The position numbers and the translations under genes were made by a program. Positions 1 to 5,849 of a DNA stretch of 7,409 nt are shown in pieces; position 1 is the first letter of the stretch, and each line of letters begins with the position of its first letter. The notes below the pieces were generated by a model, which worked only from the letters and a program-made list of their open reading frames with translations, made no database searches and had not been told where the DNA came from. Source of the stretch: an uncultured Lachnospiraceae bacterium (lineage in GTDB: Bacteria > Bacillota > Clostridia > Lachnospirales > Lachnospiraceae); assembly GCA_937877165.1 (NCBI GenBank), contig CALEFO010000077.1, forward strand, positions 1-7,409. Reading direction: 5' to 3'.

Positions 1-312
1 CGCCCCGGTCTGCAGCATGCAGTCCGTAAAGCCGCCGGTCGATGCACCGATGTCCATGCAGATTTTTCCCTTCAGATCGATCGGAAAAACAGCAAGCGCC
101 TTTTCGAGCTTCAGGCCTCCGCGGCTGACATAGCGGAGCGTTTCCCCGCGCACCTCAATCCGAACCTTCTCCGGATCAAAGGTGGTTCCCGGCTTGTCCT
201 CCTTCTCTCCGTTGACATAGACAATGCCGGACATCAGCATGATTTTGGCCTTCTCGCGGGAGGGTGCGTAGCCGCCCTCCGTCAGAATTATATCCAGTCG
301 TTTTTTTGCCAT
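1..312 (-). CDS. tlyA: TlyA-family 2'-O-methyltransferase for rRNA, 3' end missing
   Basis: The first 104 residues are visible and the rest runs off the low-coordinate edge. TlyA proteins (YqxC in Bacillus) combine an N-terminal S4 RNA-binding domain with a Rossmann methyltransferase domain and, where studied, 2'-O-methylate cytidines of 16S and 23S rRNA using S-adenosylmethionine. Residues 1-60 form the S4 domain (KRLDIILTEGGYAPSREKAK, then GIVYVNG). Next come the family signature YVSRGGLKLEKAL at 61-73 and the start of the SAM-binding motif, DIGASTGGFTDCML, at 87-100. The ATG at 312 is chosen because AGAAAGG lies 5 bases upstream (318-324) and the N-terminus MAKKRLD is typical. An A7 run follows the start codon. 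It is the last visible gene of the cluster and is separated from dxs by a structured 169-base spacer. The family assignment is firm. The exact rRNA target, and whether older hemolysin annotations apply, cannot be told from sequence. Confidence 0.95.
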   Translation of the reverse strand, partial: MAKKRLDIILTEGGYAPSREKAKIMLMSGIVYVNGEKEDKPGTTFDPEKVRIEVRGETLRYVSRGGLKLEKALAVFPIDLKGKICMDIGASTGGFTDCMLQTGA

Positions 313-481
313 TTTTACCTTTCTGTGCCGCGTTTTTTGCGGCACCCCGAGGAGAAATGCCCGAATGGGCTTTCTCCGATGGGATCATCGAAGTTGGGCC
401 GCTTGGCGGCAGCGCATCCCGTTCTCCGGAAAATGTCTCATCCTGCTCCTGAATCCGGCGTCTTTTCGTCCCTCCCGGGAA
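313..481 (-). other. Structured dxs-tlyA intergenic spacer
   Basis: This is the longest gap inside the cluster. Read as minus-strand RNA it holds a series of small inverted repeats. In order they are GCCGC/GCGGC at 398-410 (3-base loop), CGATG/CATCG at 377-390 (4-base loop), an 11-pair stem with one bulged A at 351-377, and a 7-pair perfect stem GTGCCGC/GCGGCAC at 325-345. The last stem directly abuts the tlyA ribosome binding site. No U-run follows any stem, so none looks like an intrinsic terminator. No good promoter was seen. An 18-codon open frame with a weak ribosome binding site lies at 385-441. The stems are seen directly; a regulatory role is inference. Confidence 0.5.
325..345 (-). 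promoter_or_regulatory. Hairpin abutting the tlyA ribosome binding site
   Basis: A perfect 7-base inverted repeat, GTGCCGC and GCGGCAC, encloses a 7-base A-rich loop. Its 3' foot ends at 325, and the tlyA Shine-Dalgarno sequence AGAAAGG begins at 324. A stem placed this close could affect 30S access or shield the transcript 3' of dxs. It lacks a U-tract, which argues against a terminator. The function is inferred. Confidence 0.45.
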
Positions 482-2359
482 TCAGAGATCCCCGAGCTGC
501 TCAAGAATTCTCTTTGCAATGCTCTCGGGATCCAGTCCCAGCTTCTCCTTCAGAATCGGCACCGCGCCGTGCTCCACAAACTCATCAGGAACCGCGATGC
601 GCAGCACCTCCTGATCCGGATGGTGCTCGCTCACCCAGGCCTCCACGTGCTCACCGAAGCCTCCGCTCAGGACATTCTCCTCCATCGTCACCAGAAGCCG
701 ATGCTCCGGAAGCTCGAGGTCCAGCATTTCCGTATCAAACGGCCAGGCAAAACGCGCATTGACAATCGTAGCATCAATGCCCTTCTCCTGCAAAAGAAGC
801 TCCCGGACAAGGACCGCAGTCTCCACCATGCTGCCAACCGCGAACAAAAGAACGCCGCTCTTCCTGCCGCCGGTTCCATGACAGACCATCTCGGATTTGC
901 CGTATACAATTGGCTCGCGGACCTCTTCCAGTCCGTCATACACCTCGCCCCGCGGATAGCGGATTGCAATGGGATGACCGTACTTTAGGGCGAATTTGAT
1001 CAGATCCGACAGCTCCCACTTGTTCTTCGGAGCCGTCACCGTCATGTTCGGAATGGAGGACAGGTAGGAAATGTCGAGAACGCCCTGATGCGTCTCACCG
1101 TCCGCTCCGACCAGTCCCGCGCGGTCCACGCAGAAAACCACCGGAAGATCCTGCATACAGACATCGTGCGCAATCTCATCATACGCGCGCTGCAGGAACG
1201 TAGAATAAACCGCAACCACAGGCTTTAGTCCGCCCGCTGCCATTCCGGCCGCAAACGTCACCGCATGCTCCTCTGCGATTCCAACGTCAAAGAACCGGTG
1301 CGGATAGATGTTATGGAAGCGCTTGAGACCCGTTCCGTCGGCCATCGCCGCGGTCACGGCAACGACCTTCTCATCCCGCTGACCCATCTTAATCATGACC
1401 GTCGAGAAAATATCTGTGTAGCTGACCTTGCTGGACTTTTTTAAAAGTCCTGACTCAATTTCAAAGGGAGCTGTTCCGTGGAATCTCGCCGGATGATTCT
1501 CCGCGGGAAGATATCCTTCTCCCTTCTTCGTGATGACATGCACCACCACGGCCTTGCGGATGTGCTTGGCCTGTTCCATGGCCGCGCGCACCGCATTCGT
1601 GTCCATTCCGTCGATCGGTCCCAGGTAGGTGATACCGAGATTCTCGAACAGCATCCCCGGAAGAAGGACGGATTTCAGCTTGTTCTTTGTCCGTCGGATT
1701 TTCTCGACAACCTCCGGGCTCTTGTCGCGAAGGGAATAGTAAACCTTGTCGCGAAGATCCAGATAGGAATTCGAGGTTCGGATCCGCTCCAGATAGCGGG
1801 ACATGCCGCCCACATTCTCAGAGATCGAGCGGTTGTTGTCATTCAGTACAATGATAAAATTCGTATCCAGCCGTGCCGCGTTGTTCAGGCCCTCATAGGC
1901 AAGACCTCCCGTCAGTGCACCGTCTCCAATGACAGAGACCACCGTGTACTTTTCCCCCTGAAGGTCTCTCGCCTTGACATAGCCAAGGCCAGCCGAAATG
2001 GAGGTAGAAGCGTGTCCGACGTCAAAGGCATCGCAATCGCTCTCCCTTCTACGCGGAAAGCCCGCCATTCCGCCGTACTGGCGCAGAGTGTCGAATCCGG
2101 CCTTTCGCCCGGTCAGAAGCTTATGCGTATAGGACTGGTGGCCGACATCCCACACAATCTTATCCTCCGGAAGATTCAGGGCAAGGTGCAGGCCCATCGT
2201 CAGTTCCACAGTTCCGAGATTGCTCGCAAGATGACCGCCCGTCACGCTGACCTTTTCAATCAGAAATTGTCGGATTTCCCCGGCAAGCTCCGGATAGGCG
2301 CTCTGCGGAATCTTTTTGATATCTCCCGTATGGTTGATTTGATCCAGATAATTGCTCAC
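482..2359 (-). CDS. dxs: 1-deoxy-D-xylulose-5-phosphate synthase (DXS)
   Basis: DXS condenses pyruvate with glyceraldehyde 3-phosphate, using thiamine diphosphate, to give DXP and CO2. This is the entry step of the MEP isoprenoid pathway and also feeds thiamine and pyridoxal synthesis. With the GTG at 2359 the protein has 625 residues, normal for the family. Visible motifs are GGHLASNLGTVELT with catalytic-region His43, DVGHQSYTHKLLTGR (72-86), the cofactor motif GDG (145-147) to NN (159-160), IAEEHAVTFAAG with general acid-base Glu363, GADGETHQG with His424, and YPRGE with Arg470. The start is a choice between two GTG codons. At 2368 the only purine-rich site, AAGAGG, is 2 bases away; at 2359 it is 11 bases away and gives MSNYLDQI, like clostridial relatives. 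I prefer 2359; the longer form adds three residues. The gap to ispA is 17 bases, so translation is probably coupled. All key residues are present. Confidence 0.97.
   Translation of the reverse strand: MSNYLDQINHTGDIKKIPQSAYPELAGEIRQFLIEKVSVTGGHLASNLGTVELTMGLHLALNLPEDKIVWDVGHQSYTHKLLTGRKAGFDTLRQYGGMAGFPRRRESDCDAFDVGHASTSISAGLGYVKARDLQGEKYTVVSVIGDGALTGGLAYEGLNNAARLDTNFIIVLNDNNRSISENVGGMSRYLERIRTSNSYLDLRDKVYYSLRDKSPEVVEKIRRTKNKLKSVLLPGMLFENLGITYLGPIDGMDTNAVRAAMEQAKHIRKAVVVHVITKKGEGYLPAENHPARFHGTAPFEIESGLLKKSSKVSYTDIFSTVMIKMGQRDEKVVAVTAAMADGTGLKRFHNIYPHRFFDVGIAEEHAVTFAAGMAAGGLKPVVAVYSTFLQRAYDEIAHDVCMQDLPVVFCVDRAGLVGADGETHQGVLDISYLSSIPNMTVTAPKNKWELSDLIKFALKYGHPIAIRYPRGEVYDGLEEVREPIVYGKSEMVCHGTGGRKSGVLLFAVGSMVETAVLVRELLLQEKGIDATIVNARFAWPFDTEMLDLELPEHRLLVTMEENVLSGGFGEHVEAWVSEHHPDQEVLRIAVPDEFVEHGAVPILKEKLGLDPESIAKRILEQLGDL
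1433..1450. repeat. 18-base near-palindrome inside dxs
   Basis: Arms of 8 bases, GGACTTTT and AAAAGTCC, are separated by TT. The repeat falls in codons for the linker between the cofactor domain and the middle domain of DXS (around residues 304-310), a stretch under weak protein constraint. It may be chance or a DNA-binding or RNA site. Only the symmetry itself is supported. Confidence 0.5.
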
Positions 2360-2376
2360 GTTTCCCACAGCCTCTT

Positions 2377-3288
2377 CTATTTTCTTCTCGTCATCAAATG
2401 TTCCACAAGGGTCTTCAGGAAGTCATTTTCCTGGGAAAGACCGTCCATTGCAAGGAGAGCATGCTCCGTCAGCTCCTTCACCTTCCCGGCGGCCGCCTCC
2501 AGCCCGTTCATGGAGACGTACGTGGCCTTTCCCTCCAGTGCGTCCTTCCCGATGCTCTTGCCGAGCTCCTTCTGATCGCCGGTTACATCCAGGATGTCAT
2601 CCTGAATCTGGAACGCAAGGCCGATATCCTCCGCGATACTCCCGAGCGCCGCCACATCCTCCTTCGGCGCGCCGGCGAGAACGGCTCCGATCTGAAAACC
2701 GGATTCAATCATGCAGGCCGTTTTTTTCTTATGAATGTAATGAAGCAGGTCCGGAGTCAGCGATTCCTGCTCGCGATCCGTCATGATGTCCGCGCACTGG
2801 CCGCCCACCATTCCGTAGATTCCTGCGTTTCCCGCCAGAATCCGGAGAGCTTCGAAGACGCGGTCCTTCTCCGACTCAGTTGCCGCGGCGTCATAGGCAG
2901 TGAGGGCCGTTTCGTAGGCATAGTTCAAAAGACCATCACCCGCAATGACCGCCATACCGTCGCCGTACACCGCCCAGGTCGTCTTCCTGCCCCGGCGGAA
3001 CTCATCATTGTCCATCGCAGGCAGATCATCGTGCACAAGAGAATAGGTGTGAATCATTTCCAGTGCCGCCATGAACGGCTCCGCAAGTTCCTGCCTTGCG
3101 CCGTACATGGACGCGGTCTCCTTCAGAAACAGCGGCCGCAGACGCTTGCCGCCCGCCAGAACCGAATAATTCATTGCCTCCATGACGGTGCGTGCATAGC
3201 CTTCCTCTGTGGGAAGAAAACGGCGGATTACCTCCTCCGTCTGCTGCACCCTGCTGTCCAGCTCACTCTGAAATTCCTGATCTGTCAT
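2377..3288 (-). CDS. ispA: Polyprenyl synthetase, probable farnesyl diphosphate synthase
   Basis: This is a trans-prenyltransferase of 303 residues, a normal IspA length. It joins dimethylallyl and isopentenyl diphosphate to give geranyl and then farnesyl diphosphate, the precursor of undecaprenyl phosphate for wall synthesis. Substrate-binding GGKRLRP lies at 46-52. The first aspartate-rich motif, DDLPAMDND, is at 87-95 and is followed by RRG. The KKKT element is at 187-190, and the second aspartate-rich motif, DDILD, is at 230-234 in FQIQDDILDVTGD. An aromatic Tyr82 lies five residues before the first motif, as in farnesyl-length enzymes, although product length cannot be proved by eye. The start is ATG 3288 because AGGAGG sits 6 bases upstream. 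An in-frame ATG at 3381 would add 31 residues of non-family sequence and lacks a ribosome binding site. It lies between xseB (113-base structured gap) and dxs (17 bases), matching the Bacillus order. Confidence 0.95.
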   Translation of the reverse strand: MTDQEFQSELDSRVQQTEEVIRRFLPTEEGYARTVMEAMNYSVLAGGKRLRPLFLKETASMYGARQELAEPFMAALEMIHTYSLVHDDLPAMDNDEFRRGRKTTWAVYGDGMAVIAGDGLLNYAYETALTAYDAAATESEKDRVFEALRILAGNAGIYGMVGGQCADIMTDREQESLTPDLLHYIHKKKTACMIESGFQIGAVLAGAPKEDVAALGSIAEDIGLAFQIQDDILDVTGDQKELGKSIGKDALEGKATYVSMNGLEAAAGKVKELTEHALLAMDGLSQENDFLKTLVEHLMTRRK

Positions 3289-3294
3289 TCCAGC

Positions 3295-3300
3295 CCTCCT
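3295..3300 (-). promoter_or_regulatory. Ribosome binding site that fixes the ispA start
   Basis: The minus strand reads AGGAGG, 6 bases before the ATG at 3288. It decides between this start and the in-frame ATG at 3381, which has no comparable site and partly lies in a predicted RNA stem. Confidence 0.85.
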
Positions 3301-3326
3301 GTTCATTCTTCCAATCTGCTGCCTGT

Positions 3327-3390
3327 GCTGCTGTGGGAATACTGCGAAACTCTTTGTCATCAAAGCCCCCGCCGCACTCATTCCCGCAGC
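3327..3390 (-). promoter_or_regulatory. Candidate nested RNA structure in the ispA leader
   Basis: In the minus-strand transcript, four arms pair in nested order. GCUGC (3386-3390) pairs with GCAGC (3327-3331). GGGAAU (3380-3385) pairs with AUUCCC (3335-3340), leaving a 3-base bulge. UGCG (3373-3376) pairs with CGCA (3343-3346). CUUUG (3361-3365) pairs with CAAAG (3352-3356) around a 4-base loop. The structure ends 26 bases before the ispA ribosome binding site, and no U-run follows. The pairings are directly visible; a regulatory or processing role is inferred and chance pairing is possible. Confidence 0.4.
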
Positions 3391-3401
3391 ATTCTCATAA
3401 T

Positions 3402-3638
3402 TTATGCAAAATCCTCTGTGGTTCCGTCGGCATTGAGCTTCTGTACCTTCTTCTCCACGCGGTCAATCTTCTCACTGCAGTAGCGCAGCATTCCGATTCC
3501 CTTCTCATAGTTCTCGAAGGTCTCCTCCAAAGGCGCGTCCTCCGCTTCCATTTCTTCCAGAAGCTCCCGGATCTGTCCAAACGCTTCCTCAATGGAAAGC
3601 TCTTCTCCCTTTTCGTTGACAAATTTCTTCTGTGCCAC
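3402..3638 (-). CDS. xseB: Exonuclease VII small subunit
   Basis: XseB is the small helical subunit of exonuclease VII, which degrades single-stranded DNA from either end to oligonucleotides in the cytoplasm. Several XseB copies bind the C-terminal helical arm of XseA. The 78-residue protein has the usual family size and layout: LSIEEAFGQIRELLEEM, then an acidic stretch, then ETFENYEKGIGMLRYCSEKI, a helical hairpin ending in VEKKVQKL. I place the start at GTG 3638 because GGAGGAG lies exactly 7 bases upstream (3646-3652). The alternative TTG at 3644 is only 1 base from that site. The first 50 bases overlap the end of xseA in another frame, which suggests translational coupling to keep the subunits balanced. 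The annotation rests on both sequence pattern and position next to xseA. Confidence 0.93.
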   Translation of the reverse strand: MAQKKFVNEKGEELSIEEAFGQIRELLEEMEAEDAPLEETFENYEKGIGMLRYCSEKIDRVEKKVQKLNADGTTEDFA

Positions 3639-4965
3639 GGTCAATCTCCTCCACCTTTGTCTTCACACTTCCGTCGCGCAGCTGTACGGTGAGCGTTTCT
3701 CCCGTATGCAGCTGCCGGACAGAGATCACGTTCTTCCCGTCATCCCCCGTAACAAAGCCGTATCCGCCGGAAAGCTTGGCAACCGGCGAATCCTTCTCCA
3801 GCCTTGCCGCAAGAAGCTGCAGCTCGTGCAGCTTCTCCTTCCGGCAGTTCTCCATGGAAAGGTTCAGCCTCTCACGAAGAAGAAGCCCGCGCTTACTCTC
3901 TTCCAGCTTTGCCTGCATCGCCCGTGTCAGATTTTCTTCCAGAAGAAGGCTCCTCCGGCTCCTCTCCAGGCGCTTCTCCATATTCTGGAAAAGCTCTCTT
4001 TTCAGCTGCTCCGCTGCCATCCTCTGGGTCTGAATCCGCATACCGGGCGATCTTCTCTCCAGATCCTTTTGAAGGCGGGCTTCCTGCTCCCGGCAGTCCG
4101 AAATCTTTCGCAGCATCGCCTGCAAAAGCTTTGCCTTCTCCGAAGCCAGGTCCGCCTCAAACTGATTGTAGTCAAAAACTGCAAGCTCCGCTGCCGCCGA
4201 CGGAGTCGGTGCCCGAAGGTCCGCCACATAGTCCGTGATGACCGTGTCGACCTCGTGTCCGACCGCAGAAATCACCGGTGTCTGACACTCGAACACCGCT
4301 TCCGCCACGATCTCCTCGTTAAAGGCCCACAGATCCTCCAAAGAGCCGCCGCCTCTTCCGATGATCATGACGTCCACACCTGCCCGGTCCATCGCCCGGA
4401 TGCCGGAAACGATGCTCGCCGGTGCCTCATCTCCCTGCACCAGAGCCGGATACAGCAGAATCTCCACGTAGGGATTCCGCCGCCGCGCAATCTGAATGAT
4501 GTCGCGGACTGCCGCTCCCGTGGGCGCAGTGACCACACCGAGTCTTCGGATATATTTCGGGATTTTCTGCTTGTACTCCTCCGCGAACATCCCCATTTCC
4601 TCGAGCTTCTTCTTCAGAAGCTCGTACCGTTCGTTCAGAAGTCCCACACCGTCCCGAATGATGTGCTCCGCATAAAGCTGATATTTTCCCTGCTTCTCGT
4701 AGGCGCGGATCTGGCCCGAAACAACCACCCCGTCGCCTTCCTTCATGGGAAAAGAAAGGCCTCCAAGACGCTTTCCCGCATACATCATGCAGGAAAGCGT
4801 ACCGGAGGCATCCTTCAATGTGAAATAAATATGGCCGGAGGAATGATAGGTGCAGTTGCTCACCTCTCCTCTGACTGTGATGGAGCGCAGCAGATAGTCT
4901 TCGGAGAACATACGCGCAATATATGCATTGACCTGCCCGACCGAATAGACATTTCCGGCTGCCAT
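3589..4965 (-). CDS. xseA: Exonuclease VII large subunit
   Basis: XseA is the catalytic subunit of exonuclease VII, a single-strand-specific nuclease used in repair and removal of damaged DNA. The 458-residue protein has the N-terminal OB-fold (YSVGQVNAYI, RGEVSNCTYHSSGHIYFTLK, about 7-100). The catalytic core spans about 120-265 and shows TAPTGAAVRDI (146-156), IIGRGGGSLEDLWAFNEE (201-218) and VGHEVDTVITDYVADLRAPTP (235-255). A long charged helical arm of about 265-392 includes three 21-residue repeats. A small terminal domain follows, SPVAKLSGGYGFV (393-405). The ATG at 4965 follows the nusB stop by 3 bases and has AAAAGG 8 bases upstream, inside the nusB end. The final residues, after VEEI at 438-441, form a 17-residue basic tail that overlaps xseB. 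No key motif is missing. In Bacillus folD precedes this gene; here nusB does. Confidence 0.96.
   Translation of the reverse strand: MAAGNVYSVGQVNAYIARMFSEDYLLRSITVRGEVSNCTYHSSGHIYFTLKDASGTLSCMMYAGKRLGGLSFPMKEGDGVVVSGQIRAYEKQGKYQLYAEHIIRDGVGLLNERYELLKKKLEEMGMFAEEYKQKIPKYIRRLGVVTAPTGAAVRDIIQIARRRNPYVEILLYPALVQGDEAPASIVSGIRAMDRAGVDVMIIGRGGGSLEDLWAFNEEIVAEAVFECQTPVISAVGHEVDTVITDYVADLRAPTPSAAAELAVFDYNQFEADLASEKAKLLQAMLRKISDCREQEARLQKDLERRSPGMRIQTQRMAAEQLKRELFQNMEKRLERSRRSLLLEENLTRAMQAKLEESKRGLLLRERLNLSMENCRKEKLHELQLLAARLEKDSPVAKLSGGYGFVTGDDGKNVISVRQLHTGETLTVQLRDGSVKTKVEEIDRGTEEICQRKGRRAFH
3646..3652 (-). promoter_or_regulatory. xseB ribosome binding site inside xseA
   Basis: GGAGGAG on the minus strand lies within the last coding part of xseA, 7 bases before GTG 3638. 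It decides the xseB start in favour of GTG over TTG 3644 and is the strongest Shine-Dalgarno match in this part of the cluster. Confidence 0.8.
3853..4041 (-). repeat. Three 21-residue repeats in the XseA helical arm
   Basis: XseA residues 309-329, 330-350 and 351-371 align with a period of 21 residues, which is three heptads. Each ends in a matched segment: LKRELFQNM, LLEENLTRAM and LLRERLNLSM, with methionines at 329, 350 and 371. The second and third units are most alike (LERSRRSLLLEENL and LEESKRGLLLRERL). A decayed fourth unit may follow at 372-392. The period fits a coiled coil that binds XseB; that role is inferred from the family. Confidence 0.7.
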
Positions 4966-4968
4966 TGG

Positions 4969-5376
4969 TTAAGCCTTTTTGGCAAAAGCCGCAAGGACTC
5001 CGTTTACAAATGAGCCGGAATTCTCCGCGCCGAATTTCTTGGCAAGCTCCACTGCCTCGGAAATTGCAACGCCGTCCGGCACCTCCTCATCCCAGAGGAT
5101 CTCATACACACCGAGGCGCAGAATGGCAAGCTCCACCTTTCCCACGCGCTCCAGTGTCCAGCCGCGCATCTTCTCCGCGAGCTGCCCATCAATCTCCGGG
5201 CAACGCTCCAGTACCCGGTTCACCTTCTCCGTGATGTACTTCTTGTCCTTTTCCGTGAATTCCATGTCTCCACTCTCGAAGTACATGGCCTCCTGCCGAG
5301 GCATCTCGGAAACATCGTTAAATTCTGCTCGAAACAGGATTTTAAAAATCTGTTCGCGCTGACTGCTTCTCTTCAT
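4969..5376 (-). CDS. nusB: Transcription antitermination factor NusB
   Basis: NusB binds the boxA RNA element together with NusE (ribosomal protein S10) and helps RNA polymerase read through rRNA operons. The 135-residue protein has the all-helical NusB layout. The N-terminal helix is SSQREQIFKILFRAEF (4-19). The middle region EKDKKYITEKVNRVLE is followed by IDGQLAEKMRGWTLERVGKV. The strongly conserved C-terminal half reads ELAILRLGVYEILW, then VPDGVAISEAVELAKKFG, then SGSFVNGVLAAF. ATG 5376 has GAAAGG 5 bases upstream. The gene sits 21 bases after the Asp23-family gene and 3 bases before xseA, so the three are almost surely co-transcribed. The family is clear. There is no sign of truncation or transfer. 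Confidence 0.95.
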   Translation of the reverse strand: MKRSSQREQIFKILFRAEFNDVSEMPRQEAMYFESGDMEFTEKDKKYITEKVNRVLERCPEIDGQLAEKMRGWTLERVGKVELAILRLGVYEILWDEEVPDGVAISEAVELAKKFGAENSGSFVNGVLAAFAKKA

Positions 5377-5397
5377 CGCTGCCTTTCGTACTGCCGT

Positions 5398-5784
5398 TTA
5401 CTGCTGCTCTTCGTCTGCTGCCATCCGGATGCCTGCAATGCGCACATTGACGTCCTCTACGCGAAGTCCCGTCATGCTCTCCACAGCCTGCTTCACTCTT
5501 GACTGCACCTTGCTGCAGGTCGCCGGAATGTTATACCCATAATCCATGGTCAGGGACAGATCGGCCTTCACATTGCCGTTCTCCATCTCGACCTTCACAC
5601 CCATCGACGGGCGCTTCACACCTGCCTTCTTCAGGAAGCCGTCTCCGGCATTTCCCGCAAGTCCGGCAACACCCTCTACTTCCTTCGCCGCATACGCAAT
5701 GATCGCGGACACGACATCATCAGCAATTCTTACCGTGCCGATTTCTTCAGCACCGGGCTTCTTCTGAACTTCGTTTTCTGCCAT
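5398..5784 (-). CDS. Asp23/Gls24 family protein, YqhY-like
   Basis: This is a 128-residue soluble protein of the Asp23 family (DUF322). Its body starts with IGTVRIADDVVSAIIAYAAK (15-34) and EVEGVAGLAG, has a KVEMENGNVKADLSLTMDYG core (64-83) and ends with VESMTGLRVEDVNVRIAGI (101-119). No signal peptide or membrane segment is seen. Position next to nusB identifies it with Bacillus subtilis YqhY rather than with the alkaline-shock protein Asp23 itself. From memory, YqhY has been linked genetically to acetyl-CoA carboxylase control in B. subtilis, but its biochemical role is not settled. ATG 5784 is chosen because AAGGAGG lies 6 bases upstream. The same frame is open to 5970, but that extension overlaps prfC and the promoter and does not resemble the family. 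It is the first gene after the promoter at 5821-5849. Confidence 0.92.
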   Translation of the reverse strand: MAENEVQKKPGAEEIGTVRIADDVVSAIIAYAAKEVEGVAGLAGNAGDGFLKKAGVKRPSMGVKVEMENGNVKADLSLTMDYGYNIPATCSKVQSRVKQAVESMTGLRVEDVNVRIAGIRMAADEEQQ

Positions 5785-5820
5785 TGTAATCCTCCTTCCG
5801 GCACATGATAAACTTCCATC

Positions 5821-5849
5821 AGTATACCAGATTCCGACTGCATTGTGAA
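5821..5849 (-). promoter_or_regulatory. Sigma-A-type promoter with extended -10
   Basis: On the minus strand TTCACA (5844-5849) is followed after exactly 17 bases by TATACT (5821-5826). The bases TGG just before the -10 make a TGnTATACT extended -10. Transcription would begin near 5813-5815, giving an untranslated leader of about 30 bases that contains the AAGGAGG site of the YqhY-like gene. It is well placed to drive the whole cluster down to tlyA. Confidence 0.82.

Noticed and set aside
351..377. 11-pair hairpin in the dxs-tlyA spacer as an intrinsic terminator.
   Set aside because: Strong stem, but no T-tract follows on either strand.
176..388. Minus-strand open frame overlapping the start of tlyA in another frame.
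   Set aside because: It is out of frame with the well-supported tlyA, has no domain and no convincing ribosome binding site.
3289..3381. Upstream ispA start at ATG 3381 adding 31 residues.
   Set aside because: No ribosome binding site, non-family residues, and the ATG partly lies in a predicted stem; AGGAGG supports 3288.
3391..3440. Possible internal promoter before ispA (CATAAT with a poor -35).
   Set aside because: At 17-base spacing the -35 matches only about half the consensus, and the -10 overlaps the end of xseB; too weak to call.
1478..5013. Long open frames on the plus strand opposite dxs, ispA and xseA (for example 1478-2575, 2398-3483, 3592-5013).
   Set aside because: Each lies antisense to a gene with clear family motifs, their translations are rich in His, Arg, Leu and Ser without recognisable domains, and they lack placed ribosome binding sites. 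They are mirror effects of codon use.
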